Below, piece after piece: positions 42,078-51,679 of a stretch of 64,000 nucleotides of DNA. The notes under the pieces are model-generated. The model saw only the letters and a program-made list of their open reading frames with translations, was not told the origin of the DNA and ran no database searches. The stretch comes from Brevundimonas aveniformis DSM 17977 (GTDB taxonomy: Bacteria > Pseudomonadota > Alphaproteobacteria > Caulobacterales > Caulobacteraceae). The stretch is taken from the NCBI RefSeq assembly GCF_000428765.1, contig NZ_KE386797.1, forward strand, positions 47,449-111,448, read 5' to 3'. Positions within the stretch are counted from its first letter, which is position 1. Every line of letters starts with the position of its first letter. The position numbers were made by a program, and so were the translations under genes.

Positions 42078-42806
42078 GTGAAGACCCGCGCCCCTGTTCA
42101 TTTGAGCGACGACGAAATCGCCTTCGTGCGATCGCGCGTGCTGTTTGAGGACGGCCATGTCCTGGCGCTCGACAAGCCAGCGGGCCTGTCCAGCCAGGGC
42201 GGACGGATCCAGGCGCATACGCTGGATGATCTGCTGTGGGCGTTTGCCCGCTCGAACGGCAAGCGGCCGGAACTGGTGCATCGGCTCGACCGCGACACCT
42301 CGGGCGTCATCCTGGCGGGCCAGACCAAGCCGGCGCTGGGGTTCCTCGGAAAGGCGATCCAGGGGCGACGGATCAAGAAGACCTATCTCGCCCTGGTCGG
42401 TGGCGGTGCGCCCGAGCCAGCCGGCGGTGACATCCGCCTGGCCCTGCGCCGCGAGGACATTGGGCGCGAGGCCTATATGCGCGTCTGCGACGAAGACCAC
42501 CGGGACGCGCAAGCCTCCCACAGCCGCTATCGCACCCTGGCGGCCAATGACGAGGCGGCCCTGGTCGAGCTGTCCCCCGAAACCGGACGTATGCACCAGT
42601 TGCGCGTCCACCTGGCCGCCATCGGCCGCCCTATCCTGGGCGATGTCCGCTACGGCGGCGCCCTGACCACCGGTGGCGCGGCGGTTCCGCGGCTGATGCT
42701 GCATGCCGCACGGCTGGATTTCCCGCACCCTGAGGGTGGGCGGAACGTCGTGGAGGCCTCATTGCCGGAAGACATGGCAACGGTGCGCAAGCGATTGAAC
42801 CTGTAG
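42078..42806 (+). CDS. RluA-family pseudouridine synthase without S4 domain (242 aa)
   Basis: The catalytic signature HRLDRDTSGVILAGQT and the C-terminal LSPETGRMHQLRVHLAAIGRPILGD are intact. Unlike the protein at 13943-14935 there is no N-terminal S4 domain, as in the RluA/TruC type. GTG 42078 is the start. The RNA target cannot be told from sequence alone. Confidence 0.9.
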   Translation: MKTRAPVHLSDDEIAFVRSRVLFEDGHVLALDKPAGLSSQGGRIQAHTLDDLLWAFARSNGKRPELVHRLDRDTSGVILAGQTKPALGFLGKAIQGRRIKKTYLALVGGGAPEPAGGDIRLALRREDIGREAYMRVCDEDHRDAQASHSRYRTLAANDEAALVELSPETGRMHQLRVHLAAIGRPILGDVRYGGALTTGGAAVPRLMLHAARLDFPHPEGGRNVVEASLPEDMATVRKRLNL

Positions 42807-42891
42807 TCTGTCTCCTCGCCATTTCACGGGGAGGAGGCAGCGGAACACACACCCGCCCCGATACGCTATAGTCAGCCAGAGGAGTGCCGCC

Positions 42892-43392
42892 ATGAAGACC
42901 CCCACCCTGATTGCCGCCATCGCTGTCGTGCTGACCGGGTGCACGACCTTGGCACCTTACGGGCCGCGAACGCCGCAAGGATCACAAGGCTATTCGGAAT
43001 ACCGGATCGACAGCCAGAGATGGCGTGTCACCTATGACGGCATCGGAGCCCCCGGCCCAGTCATGGACCTGGCCTTGCTGCGCGCCGCCGATCTGACGGT
43101 GGAACAGGGTTACGACTGGTTCGAAGTGACCCAACGCTACGTCGATGGCCTGCCGGATTCCGGCGGCGGCGTTCGTCCCAGTCTGAATGTGGGCTATGGC
43201 GGCGGTCGCTATGACGGTCCCTACGGGCGTTATTCGTCGTCAGGCGTGGGTGTCGGCATCGGCTTCAACTTCCAGGGACCATCCCATACGTCCAGCACCC
43301 TCGAGATCGTTATGGGCCGCGGTGGTCCGCCCAGCCACGCCGATGTCTATGACGCCCGCAGCGTTCAGCAGAACCTCAGGGCGCGGTTCTAG
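42892..43392 (+). CDS. CC0125/CC1285-family lipoprotein (166 aa)
   Basis: A short signal ends at the lipobox LTGC (MKTPTLIAAIAVVLTGC). The mature part has GYSEYRIDSQRWRVTYDGIG, LLRAADLTVEQGYDWFEVTQRYVDG and a glycine-rich stretch, the features of a Caulobacter lipoprotein family known from CC0125 and CC1285. Function is unknown. It is a useful lineage marker. It ends 4 bases into the convergent M28 peptidase gene. Confidence 0.85.
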   Translation: MKTPTLIAAIAVVLTGCTTLAPYGPRTPQGSQGYSEYRIDSQRWRVTYDGIGAPGPVMDLALLRAADLTVEQGYDWFEVTQRYVDGLPDSGGGVRPSLNVGYGGGRYDGPYGRYSSSGVGVGIGFNFQGPSHTSSTLEIVMGRGGPPSHADVYDARSVQQNLRARF

Positions 43393-44918
43393 GGCGCGGG
43401 CCGGTTGGGACTATCGGGGTTCCAATGGGGCGGCGCATCGGCGTCGGCCACAGCCTGGACCAGGGCGAACCAGAAGGTGTGGAAATCCGCCTGTGCCTGG
43501 AAATCGACGGGTGTGTCCATGTCGTCCTGCGGCGCGTGGTAACGGTTGGCGTACCAGTCGCGGTAGGTCGCCTCAGCCGGCGTCGCGGGATCGAAGCCGA
43601 ACAGGAAGCTGATCGACGGCACGCCCCTCTGCATGAACGGCCAGTGGTCGGTCCGGCGCAGCAGATTCCGCTCCGGCTCCAGATCTGGCCGCACGGCGAT
43701 CCCCATCGGCCCGGCGATGTCGCGCGCGGTCTGGCCCAGGCTGGTGTCGTTCAGGGCCAGCGTCGTCAGCACCGTCAACGGATAGAGCGGCCGAAGCTGA
43801 TCCAGGTTCAGCACCGCCACCGGCCAGCCCATCGCCTCGGTCGGATGCTCGGCCAGCCAGCGTGAGCCCCAAAGGCCCTTCTCTTCCCCCGTCACGGCGG
43901 CGAAGACCACCGGCCGCCGATAACCCTGCCCGGCCCTCGCATCGGCCAGGGTGATCAGGGTCGCCACATAGGCGGCGTCGTCCAGCGCGCCGTTATACAG
44001 ACCATCCCCGTTCACCGGCGTGCCGTAGCCGTAGCCATCCAGATGGGCGATCAGCAGGATCGGCTCGTCCGCCAGCTCGGGGTCGGTCCCCGGCAGCACC
44101 GCCAGCACATTGTCGGAGGTGTAGCTGCGCCGGCGCATGGCGAACTGCGCCTGAAGCCGCCCAGGCAGGTCGAAGGCCGTCATCGTCTCGCCCCGTGCGC
44201 CCCGCGCCAGGATGGCCGCACCGTCCTGACCCGACGCCGCCGCGAGATCGTTGAAAGCCGGTGCCGACAGCCTGAGGATCGGAATGGACTGCGGGCGCGG
44301 CGTCCCGTCAGCGATCACCACGGTGCGCGCATAGGCCAGCGGCCAGCGCACCGGCTCGACGAAGGCCGGATCGTCCACCGCGATGATGGCGACCGCCCCC
44401 GCAGCCGTGGCGGCTTCCAGCCGCTGGTCCCCCGTCGTCTGGCCGGCCCGGCGCGTGCCGAAACAGGCGACGACCGCGCCTTGCACCCCCGTCATGTCCG
44501 ATGGCGCGCAATAGCCACGAAAGACGACAGGCGCATCGAGCTGCTCGGTCATGCCCCAGCTGGGCGTCACCGACGCCTCGTGCAGAAACCGCAAGGGCCG
44601 GCGGGTGCCGTCGTCCCAGACCATCGCCAGCGACGTGCCGGCGTCGACCACCTCGACGTCCTCGAAGGCGATCCGCTGGGTCCAGCTACCGCCATCACCC
44701 GCCGGCCTCAAACCGGCGGCGGCGAACCGGTCGGCGACATACACGGCCGCGCGGTCGTAGCCGGGCGAACCCGTGTCGCGGCCCTCCATGTCGTCGCCGG
44801 ACAGGTCGCCGGTCGTGCGCCACCAGGCGGCGGTGCGTGGGTCTGGCCCTCCGGGCGTGGTGGCGCATCCGGCCAGCAGCAGGACAGCGGCAAGCGCTGG
44901 ATAAAGACGTCTGGACAT
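43389..44918 (-). CDS. M28-family zinc metallopeptidase, lipoprotein (509 aa)
   Basis: Aminopeptidase of the M28 family. A lipobox signal (LAAVLLLAGC) is followed by a PA-like insert (about residues 120-250) within the peptidase region. The zinc-site blocks are LLIAHLDGYGYG, YNGALDDAAYVATL and AVTGEEKGLWGSRWLAEH, and the later H region is FMQRGVPSISFLFG. ATG 44918 is preferred because it gives the lipobox. It follows the phosphodiesterase-like gene on the same strand. Confidence 0.87.
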   Translation of the reverse strand: MSRRLYPALAAVLLLAGCATTPGGPDPRTAAWWRTTGDLSGDDMEGRDTGSPGYDRAAVYVADRFAAAGLRPAGDGGSWTQRIAFEDVEVVDAGTSLAMVWDDGTRRPLRFLHEASVTPSWGMTEQLDAPVVFRGYCAPSDMTGVQGAVVACFGTRRAGQTTGDQRLEAATAAGAVAIIAVDDPAFVEPVRWPLAYARTVVIADGTPRPQSIPILRLSAPAFNDLAAASGQDGAAILARGARGETMTAFDLPGRLQAQFAMRRRSYTSDNVLAVLPGTDPELADEPILLIAHLDGYGYGTPVNGDGLYNGALDDAAYVATLITLADARAGQGYRRPVVFAAVTGEEKGLWGSRWLAEHPTEAMGWPVAVLNLDQLRPLYPLTVLTTLALNDTSLGQTARDIAGPMGIAVRPDLEPERNLLRRTDHWPFMQRGVPSISFLFGFDPATPAEATYRDWYANRYHAPQDDMDTPVDFQAQADFHTFWFALVQAVADADAPPHWNPDSPNRPAP

Positions 44919-44965
44919 GGATCCCCCCGATCGGTGACCGAGGAAGCGCCCGGCGGTGCCGGCTG

Positions 44966-46174
44966 TCAATCCGCAGGGACCAGCGCGGGTCGCAGGTCAT
45001 CAATCCGCCCATCGCCATGCGGCGCCTCGATACCGAGCAGCCGGCCCAGCAACGGCTGAACATCGACGCTGTCCATCTCTGTCAGACGAACGCCGGGCCG
45101 GATCGACGGGCCATGGGCGATGAAGACGGCCTGCATCTCAGGCGCATCCGGGTCAAAGCCGTGCGTGCCGGGCCGAACCCGCGCAGGATCAAGCTGGCCG
45201 CGCACCCCGAGCGTCCAGCCCAGCTCGGCCAGGCAGACCACCCGGCTGATACGTCGGTGGGTCCCATAAGCGAAATGAGCCGGAAGGTCCTCGCGCCGCC
45301 AGCAGTCCAGATGCTCTGGATCATGCGCCAGCGCCGCCTCCAGCTCAGCCTCATGCCCCGGCAGCGGATCGACGAAAGCCAGCGGCCCATAGGTGTAGCT
45401 GTCGACCGCCTCGGCGGCGATCCAGTCATCGAGCCAGACCACCCGCTCGCCCGAGGTCGCGGCCATGCCGTGATCGGCGACGATGACCAGATCGGCCTCG
45501 ATGCCGCGCGCAGCCAGCCCAGCGACGAGCACCCCGACCGCCTGATCGACCTCGACGAGCGCCGCGTCGAGCTCGGGCGAGTTCGGCCCGAACAGATGGC
45601 CCTGAGTATCGACGATGTCGAAATAGACGGCGGCGAAATCCGGCCAATCGGCTTGCGGCGTCGTGAACCAGCCCAACGCGATATTCACCCGCGCCCGGCT
45701 CGACACCGATTGTTCGAACGGCAGCCAGTCGCGCGGTCGCACCCCATGGATGGCTGCCTCAGACCCCGGCCAGAACAGCACCGCCGTGCTCAGGCCCTGG
45801 CGCTCGGCGCTGACCCAGATGGGTTCGGCGTCGTTCCACCAGACCGGGTCCATCACCTCATGCCGGTCACCCAGGGAAAAGGTCCGACCCGGCAGGTCCG
45901 GGTCGCGCATCCGGTTGTAGACGAGGCCGTGATGGTCGGGGTGTCGGCCCGTCGCCAGGGTGTAGAAGTTCGGATAGGTGACGCTGGGAAACGAGGGCCG
46001 CATCCCACCCTCGGCCACGGTGCCCTCCGCCGCTAGCCGACTCAGCGTCGGTGTCAGCCCGCGATCCAGAAAGTCCGCGCGAAAGCCGTCGATGCCAATC
46101 AGGATGACCGGACGGGCCAGGGCCGGCGTGGCTAGGCCGGCGAGCGCGACAAGGATCAGCAACAGAAACCGCAT
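44966..46174 (-). CDS. Ectonucleotide pyrophosphatase/phosphodiesterase-type enzyme, secreted (402 aa)
   Basis: A member of the alkaline-phosphatase superfamily, NPP group. Signal peptide MRFLLLILVALAGLATPALA; metal site IGIDGFRADF; nucleophile region FPSVTYPNFYTLATGRHPDHHG with the threonine as likely nucleophile; further ligands in VYFDIVDTQGHLFGP, VIVADHGM and GTHGFDP. All metal ligands appear present. It would hydrolyse nucleotide phosphodiesters in the periplasm. It ends 48 bases before the M28 peptidase start. Confidence 0.87.
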   Translation of the reverse strand: MRFLLLILVALAGLATPALARPVILIGIDGFRADFLDRGLTPTLSRLAAEGTVAEGGMRPSFPSVTYPNFYTLATGRHPDHHGLVYNRMRDPDLPGRTFSLGDRHEVMDPVWWNDAEPIWVSAERQGLSTAVLFWPGSEAAIHGVRPRDWLPFEQSVSSRARVNIALGWFTTPQADWPDFAAVYFDIVDTQGHLFGPNSPELDAALVEVDQAVGVLVAGLAARGIEADLVIVADHGMAATSGERVVWLDDWIAAEAVDSYTYGPLAFVDPLPGHEAELEAALAHDPEHLDCWRREDLPAHFAYGTHRRISRVVCLAELGWTLGVRGQLDPARVRPGTHGFDPDAPEMQAVFIAHGPSIRPGVRLTEMDSVDVQPLLGRLLGIEAPHGDGRIDDLRPALVPAD

Positions 46175-46289
46175 TCCCTACCCTAGCGCACGGCTATGAC
46201 AGATCGTAGCCACCCGACGCGCATGACCTGTCCAAGGATTAATCCGTCACCCGCTTGCCGACGGCCCCGCTCCGGTCCAACCTCGCCCG

Positions 46290-47183
46290 ATGAACGCAAT
46301 CCTGACAGCTGCGAACCTGACCAAGGCCTATGGGTCGGTAAAGGCCCTTGATGGCTTGACGCTCGAGGTGCCCGAAGGCGGTGTCTACGGCGTCCTCGGC
46401 CCCAATGGGGCGGGCAAGTCGACCCTGTTCCGCATCTGGCTGGGTCTGATCCGACCGACCGACGGCGGGGCCACGGTGATGAACGAACCGCCCGGTGTCC
46501 CACGCCGGATCGGCTCGATGATCGAGACGCCGCGCTTCCCGCCGTTTCTGACGGCGCGGGGCGTTCTGGAATGGCTGAGCCTCGCCTCCGGCCTGAAGGG
46601 GGATGCGGCGGAGATCGACGGTCTGCTCGCGCGGGTCGGCCTGACCGAGGCCGCAGGTCGCAAGGTCCGGGGTTTCTCGGTCGGGATGCACCAGAGGCTC
46701 GGCGTTGCCGCCGCCCTGTTGGGTCGCCCGTCGATGGTCATTCTAGATGAACCGACCAGCGGCATGGATCCGAACGGCATCAACGAGATGCGCGCCCTGA
46801 TCCGATCCTTGGCCGACAATGACGGCGTCAGTGTCGTGCTGGCCAGTCACCAGCTGGCGGAGGTTCAGAAAATCTGTGACCGCGTCGCCATTCTCAATCG
46901 GGGCACCCTCGCGGCTGAAGGCAGTGTGTCCGACCTGATCGGCGGGGCCGGTGGCGAGCGTCTAAGATTGCACGTCACCGATCCAGCTCGGATCGCCGCC
47001 CTGATCGGAGCAGCCGCCGAGGCCCAGGCCGACGCCATCCTGGTGACCCTGACCCGCTCGGAGGCCCCCGCCCTGATCCGCCGCCTGGCCGGCGAAGGTG
47101 TAGACATTTTCGAAGCCCGCTGGGTCGGTGCCGACCTTGAGGCCGTGTTCATGCAGGAAACCGGAGGTCAGGATGCTCGCTGA
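46290..47183 (+). CDS. ABC transporter ATP-binding protein (297 aa)
   Basis: ATPase of a two-gene ABC exporter of the ABC-2 type. Walker A GPNGAGKST is at residues 37-45, signature FSVGMHQRLGVAAALLG and Walker B SMVILDEPTSGMDPNG are intact. A C-terminal DUF4162-like part follows. It overlaps the permease gene by 11 bases. Substrate not predictable. Confidence 0.92.
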   Translation: MNAILTAANLTKAYGSVKALDGLTLEVPEGGVYGVLGPNGAGKSTLFRIWLGLIRPTDGGATVMNEPPGVPRRIGSMIETPRFPPFLTARGVLEWLSLASGLKGDAAEIDGLLARVGLTEAAGRKVRGFSVGMHQRLGVAAALLGRPSMVILDEPTSGMDPNGINEMRALIRSLADNDGVSVVLASHQLAEVQKICDRVAILNRGTLAAEGSVSDLIGGAGGERLRLHVTDPARIAALIGAAAEAQADAILVTLTRSEAPALIRRLAGEGVDIFEARWVGADLEAVFMQETGGQDAR

Positions 47184-48012
47184 CGCCATCGCAGCCGAGA
47201 ACCTGCGGCTGACCCGCAACCGGGCCACCTTCTTCTGGGGCTTCCTGTTCGTGCCGATCCTGGCGCTGTGCGCCGAGATCATCGGTCGGGTGTTCATGCA
47301 CAATCAGTTGCCGCCCGAGCTTCGCGCCATGCCGGTCGATATGTCCAACCAGTTGGTCAGTGCCTTCGCCGAGGCCGGCGGCGTGATGACCATCTTCCTG
47401 TCGCTGATCGGCGCTGCTGTGCTGTTTGCGGGAGATTATCGCTGGGAAACCTGGCGGCTGCTGACCCCGCGGGCATCACGGATCAACCTGTTTCTGGCGA
47501 AGGCCGTGACCTTTGCGGGCTGGGCGCTGGTCACGGTGATTCTCGTGGGCCTTCTCGATGCCGCCGTCGCCTGGATCGGGGCCTTGATGGACGGCAATAC
47601 GATGACCTTCGGTCTGGGAGCTGGCGCGTTCGTGCGCCAGATGCTGGCCGTCACCTTTGTCTCGTGGATCCAGCTCCTGTTCGCCGGTGGACTGGCGGCC
47701 CTGGCGGCGACCGCGACCCGCTCGATGATTGCGGCCATCATGATCCCGATCGGCGCCATGATCGGCCTGGTCATTGCCCAGAACCGCTATCCGGTGATGG
47801 ATGCCGCCGCCGACTGGTGGAAAATCCTGCTGATCCCCGGACACGCCTTCGAGCATGCGCGCCTCTATCTGGCCGGAATGGACACGCTGCCGGGTCAGAC
47901 CCTGGATGCTGCCGGAGGCCTGAGCGGCATGGCCGGCATCGTCCTGTGGCTCGCCCTGGGCTTTGGCGGTGCCCTGCTCGTCTTCAAGCGGCAGGATCTG
48001 TCGAAGGAATAG
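47173..48012 (+). CDS. ABC-2-type transporter permease (279 aa)
   Basis: About six membrane segments, including FFWGFLFVPILALCAEII, VMTIFLSLIGAAVLFAGDY, ALVTVILVGLLDAAVAWI, LLFAGGLAALAATATRSMIAAIMIPIGAMIGLVI and GIVLWLALGFGGALLVF, fitting the ABC-2 fold. ATG 47173 follows GGAGG and lies inside the end of the ATPase gene. The longer open frame is inside that gene and is rejected. Confidence 0.88.
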   Translation: MLADAIAAENLRLTRNRATFFWGFLFVPILALCAEIIGRVFMHNQLPPELRAMPVDMSNQLVSAFAEAGGVMTIFLSLIGAAVLFAGDYRWETWRLLTPRASRINLFLAKAVTFAGWALVTVILVGLLDAAVAWIGALMDGNTMTFGLGAGAFVRQMLAVTFVSWIQLLFAGGLAALAATATRSMIAAIMIPIGAMIGLVIAQNRYPVMDAAADWWKILLIPGHAFEHARLYLAGMDTLPGQTLDAAGGLSGMAGIVLWLALGFGGALLVFKRQDLSKE

Positions 48013-48020
48013 GCCCAAAA

Positions 48021-48055
48021 GAAAAGGGCGGCCCGCTTGCGCGAACCGCCCCTTC
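48021..48055 (-). terminator. Terminator after rplQ
   Basis: On the minus strand GGGGCGG, then an inner CGCGCAAGCG, then CCGCCC form a stem followed by TTTTCTTTT. It closes the alpha operon end and, on the plus strand, could also stop the ABC transporter transcript. Confidence 0.8.
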
Positions 48056-48078
48056 TCAACCCGGACCTCAGTGAGAGG

Positions 48079-48507
48079 TTAGTCTTCGTCGCCGGCGAAC
48101 ATCGCAGCCTGGACCGGACCGGAGTCCTTGCCCTTTTCGGCGGTGTCGCGGTCAACAAATTCGATGACGGCCATCGGCGCATTGTCGCCATGACGGAAGC
48201 CGGCCTTCATGATGCGGATATAGCCGCCGTTGCGGTCGGCGTAGCGCGGGCCGAGCACTTCAAACAGCTTGCCGACCTGCTCGACGTCACGCACGCGGCT
48301 GATGGCCAGGCGGCGGTTCGCCAGCCCACCCTTCTTGGCCAGGGTCACCATCTTCTCGACGAAGGGGCGCAGTTCCTTGGCCTTGGGCAGGGTGGTGGTG
48401 ATCTGCTCGTGCTTGATCAGCGAGGCGGCCATGTTGGCGAACATGGCGGTGCGGTGAGCCGAGGTGCGGCCCAGTTTACGGTGGGCGTTGCCGTGACGCA
48501 TGGTCAA
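48079..48507 (-). CDS. rplQ: 50S ribosomal protein L17 (142 aa)
   Basis: It begins [19 protein letters not shown], the conserved L17 start, and contains [20 protein letters not shown]. Last gene of the alpha operon, separated from rpoA by 241 bases that include an rpoA terminator; it probably has its own promoter here. Confidence 0.97.
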   Translation of the reverse strand: MTMRHGNAHRKLGRTSAHRTAMFANMAASLIKHEQITTTLPKAKELRPFVEKMVTLAKKGGLANRRLAISRVRDVEQVGKLFEVLGPRYADRNGGYIRIMKAGFRHGDNAPMAVIEFVDRDTAEKGKDSGPVQAAMFAGDED

Positions 48508-48696
48508 ACTCCTTCAAGGAACGGCGGCACGCAGCCTTGCCGTCCCCCCAAAACAACCCGGAAACAAAAGCGCGTCGCCCGAATGGCGGCGGCCCGTTCC
48601 GAGGTCGGCCTCCTGACGGGAGCCGAAATCACCAGGACAGGGCTTTGGGAGCCTTCCCGGCGAATGATCACCGGAAAACCGGCTCTCATAATTTGG

Positions 48697-48724
48697 AAAA
48701 GGCCGGACCCTTTCAGGTCCGGCC
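48697..48724 (-). terminator. Terminator directly downstream of rpoA
   Basis: GGCCGGACC and GGTCCGGCC arms around a TGAAAG loop, followed by TTTTCC on the minus strand, 25 bases after the rpoA stop. It would uncouple rplQ from rpoA. Confidence 0.75.
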
Positions 48725-48748
48725 CTCGCCGAAAGTTCTTTGGCCGAC

Positions 48749-49768
48749 CTAGATCTGGTCGTCCATCTTCTTGGCCAGCTCTTCGATATTCTCCGGCGGC
48801 CAGGCCGGGACATCCATGCCCAACGACAGGCCCATCGAAGCGAGCACTTCCTTGATCTCGTTCAGCGACTTGCGGCCGAAGTTCGGGGTACGAAGCATTT
48901 CGCCCTCGGTCTTCTGGATCAGGTCGCCGATGTAGACGATGTTGTCGTTCTTCAGGCAGTTGGCCGAACGGACCGACAGTTCCAGCTCGTCGACCTTCTT
49001 GAGCAGGGCCGGGTTGAAGCCCAGGTCCGGGCCCGTATCGGTCGCCTCGACGGGGGCCTTGGGCTCTTCGAAGGTGATGAACAGCTGCAGCTGGTCCTGG
49101 AGGATACGCGCGGCATAGGCCACGGCGTCCACCGGGGTCACGGCCCCATTGGTTTCGACTTCGAGGGTCAGCTTGTCATAGTCCAGCGACTGGCCCTGAC
49201 GGGTCGGCTCGACCTTGTAGGCCACCTTCTTGACCGGCGAGTACAGGGCGTCGACGGCGATCAGGCCGATCGGCGCGTCTTCGGGACGGTTGAACTCGGC
49301 GGGGACATAGCCCTTGCCGTTCTGGACCGTGAACTCCATGCGGATCTTGGCACCTTCATCGAGGGTGCAGATGACATGGTCGCCGTTCAGGATTTCGATG
49401 TCCGCCGGAGCGTCGATCTGCGAAGCCGTCACCGGACCCGGGCCTTCGGCCCGCAGCATCATGCGCTTGGGGCCTTCGGCGTGCATACGCAGGGCCAGCT
49501 GCTTGATGTTGAGCACAATGTCGACAACGTCTTCGCGCACGCCTTCCATCGAGGAAAACTCGTGGACGACGCCGTCAATGTGAACCGAGGTCACCGCAGC
49601 GCCCTGAAGCGAGGAGAGCAGCACGCGGCGCAGGGCATTGCCGAGCGTCACGCCGAAGCCCCGCTCCAGCGGCTCAACCGTCAGTTTCGCCTTGGTCGAG
49701 GCGTCCTTGCCGGTTTCGATCTGGGGCTTGTCGGGACGGGTGAGCTCTAGCCAGTTTCTTTCGATCAT
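48749..49768 (-). CDS. rpoA: DNA-directed RNA polymerase alpha subunit (339 aa)
   Basis: Start [16 protein letters not shown]-terminal domain with [33 protein letters not shown]-terminal domain with [51 protein letters not shown], the UP-element contacting helices. Normal length. Part of the alpha operon after rpsK. Confidence 0.98.
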   Translation of the reverse strand: MIERNWLELTRPDKPQIETGKDASTKAKLTVEPLERGFGVTLGNALRRVLLSSLQGAAVTSVHIDGVVHEFSSMEGVREDVVDIVLNIKQLALRMHAEGPKRMMLRAEGPGPVTASQIDAPADIEILNGDHVICTLDEGAKIRMEFTVQNGKGYVPAEFNRPEDAPIGLIAVDALYSPVKKVAYKVEPTRQGQSLDYDKLTLEVETNGAVTPVDAVAYAARILQDQLQLFITFEEPKAPVEATDTGPDLGFNPALLKKVDELELSVRSANCLKNDNIVYIGDLIQKTEGEMLRTPNFGRKSLNEIKEVLASMGLSLGMDVPAWPPENIEELAKKMDDQI

Positions 49769-49853
49769 TATCGTCCCTCGAACGGGTTTCGCCGACCGTC
49801 AGAACCAGGGGTCAGGTTCCGCCGGTCGGCGTGTCAGGAATAAAAGTTGCGTC

Positions 49854-50243
49854 TTAGACGCGGCGACGCTTGGGCGGCCGGCAGCCGTTGTGCGGCATGG
49901 GCGTGACGTCGCGAATGGTGGTGATGGTCATACCGACGGCCTGAAGGGCGCGCAGAGCCGACTCGCGACCCGAACCGGGGCCCGCGACGTTGACTTCCAG
50001 CGTGCGAACGCCGTGCTCCATGGCCTTCTTGCCGGCATCTTCAGCGGCCATCTGGGCGGCATACGGGGTCGACTTGCGCGAACCCTTGAAGCCCATGGCA
50101 CCGGCCGACGACCACGAAATCGCATTGCCCTGCGCGTCCGTGATCGTGATCATGGTGTTGTTGAACGAGGCATTCACGTGCGCCACGCCCGAGGTGATGT
50201 TCTTGCGTTCGCGCTTCTTGAGGCGCTCAGGAGCCTTGGCCAT
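49854..50243 (-). CDS. rpsK: 30S ribosomal protein S11 (129 aa)
   Basis: [33 protein letters not shown] and the ending PPKRRRV identify S11. It lies 7 bases after rpsM in the alpha operon. Length normal. Confidence 0.98.
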   Translation of the reverse strand: MAKAPERLKKRERKNITSGVAHVNASFNNTMITITDAQGNAISWSSAGAMGFKGSRKSTPYAAQMAAEDAGKKAMEHGVRTLEVNVAGPGSGRESALRALQAVGMTITTIRDVTPMPHNGCRPPKRRRV

Positions 50244-50250
50244 CTAGATC

Positions 50251-50619
50251 TTACTTCTTCTTGCCGGCGATCGGCTTGGCAGGACCCTTGCGGGTGCGAG
50301 CGTTGGTGTGGGTGCGCTGGCCGCGGACCGGCAGGCCCTTACGGTGACGCAGGCCGCGATAGCAGGCCAGGTCCATCAGACGCTTGATGTTCATCGACGT
50401 CTCGCGGCGCAGGTCGCCTTCAACGGTGAACTCACGGTCGATCGTTTCACGGATTTGCAGAACTTCTGCGTCGGTCAGCTGATTGACGCGACGGGCAGAG
50501 TCGATGCCGACCTGCTCCATGATCGTCTTCGCAGACTGCGGGCCGATGCCATGAATGTACTGCAGCGCGATTTCGACGCGCTTGTTGGTCGGAATGTTGA
50601 CGCCAGCGATACGGGCCAA
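50251..50619 (-). CDS. rpsM: 30S ribosomal protein S13 (122 aa, TTG start)
   Basis: The conserved N-terminus [25 protein letters not shown] directly follows a TTG at 50619; there is no ATG at this point, and the longer frame adds unrelated residues. GGAG lies 10 bases before. The C-terminal [14 protein letters not shown] is typical. First gene of the alpha operon, downstream of the TonB-like gene. Confidence 0.95.
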   Translation of the reverse strand: MARIAGVNIPTNKRVEIALQYIHGIGPQSAKTIMEQVGIDSARRVNQLTDAEVLQIRETIDREFTVEGDLRRETSMNIKRLMDLACYRGLRHRKGLPVRGQRTHTNARTRKGPAKPIAGKKK

Positions 50620-50832
50620 GGTATTGATTCTCCAGTACGCACAACAGACGCGAACGGCGACCCGGCCCAATATCTCAAGCCTGGCGCTGATCGCGTCTTT
50701 CGCGGAAGCGCGCCGTTATACAGGGGATTCCGTGCGCGTCAACGGGTTGGCAAGGGATTCTCTCAAGGGAATTCTCACCGGCCCGGTCGACTAAATGGTG
50801 ACGCGCGCGTCAAGTTCAAGCCGGGGGCGCTC

Positions 50833-51555
50833 CTAAGGTGGGAAGTCGACCCCGATGATGATGTCCGAATTGTCCACCGGGCGGCCCTGGCCGTCCGTGG
50901 GGGGGCGCCAACGATAATGCGGGGCCAGGGACAGGGCCGCCTGCCCCAGGCGGCTGCCCGGCGGCATCTCACGCGTGACCGAGCACCCCTCCATTCGTCC
51001 GTCCAGGCGGATGCGGCACCTCATCTCGGCACGCCCCACACGCCGGACCGCCAGGCCGGTTCGGGGCTGGGCTCTACGGATTTGATCCAGAGACGGGCCA
51101 GACAGCAAGACCGCACGCCCGGCCCCCGAGCCTGGTCCTGAACCGGCCCCGACACCCGATCCGGTCCCGGTCCCCTGTCCGCCCTGCCCTCGACCCTCTC
51201 CGGCGGTGTTGAGGGGAGAGGCTCCGATCGTCTGAACGGGCTCGGGAGCCGGCTCCGGCGGGGCGTAGATCTCAGGCTCCACCGGTCTCGGCGGCGGTTC
51301 GGCCGGGCGAACACGAGACGGGGTGGCGGGGGCTCCCCCGCCGGCCTGCGGAGACACGGGCCGCGGCGGCTCAGGCGGAGGCTCGCGTTCGGGCCGGATC
51401 AGCTCAACAAGTATCGGGGGGGCGGGTATGCTGGGTACATAGCGCGGCTGAACCAGGATCAGGCCGGCGAACAGCAGGGCATGGGCCAGGACAACGACCA
51501 GCACCAGACCGGCCTTGCGAACAGCGGGCTTGTGGAACACGTCCTGGGCCGACAT
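50833..51555 (-). CDS. TonB-like energy-transducer protein (240 aa)
   Basis: One N-terminal membrane helix (AGLVLVVVLAHALLFAGLILVQ, about residues 15-36), a proline-rich spacer (EREPPPEPPRPVSP and onwards), a glycine-rich stretch, and a C-terminal TonB-like domain (CRIRLDGRMEGCSVTREMP, LAPHYRWRPPT). ATG 51555 has GGAGG 11 bases before; ATG 51573 is an alternative. It sits between adk and rpsM inside the ribosomal cluster, which is unusual. ExbB/ExbD partners are not adjacent. Confidence 0.78.
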   Translation of the reverse strand: MSAQDVFHKPAVRKAGLVLVVVLAHALLFAGLILVQPRYVPSIPAPPILVELIRPEREPPPEPPRPVSPQAGGGAPATPSRVRPAEPPPRPVEPEIYAPPEPAPEPVQTIGASPLNTAGEGRGQGGQGTGTGSGVGAGSGPGSGAGRAVLLSGPSLDQIRRAQPRTGLAVRRVGRAEMRCRIRLDGRMEGCSVTREMPPGSRLGQAALSLAPHYRWRPPTDGQGRPVDNSDIIIGVDFPP

Positions 51556-51679
51556 CGAAGCGCGCACCTCCATCCAGGAACAGGGCAGCCAAACAGGCCC
51601 CGCTTTGGGATGAACGCACCCGACGGCCTTTCGATCAAGACGTCCGGCAGTTTGTTGTGTCAGGAGCGCGAAGGCAGCC

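Noticed and set aside
44501-46036. 511-codon plus-strand open frame
   Set aside because: Antisense to the M28 peptidase and nucleotide pyrophosphatase genes, both of which carry intact catalytic motifs; the antisense translation is arginine/proline-rich noise.
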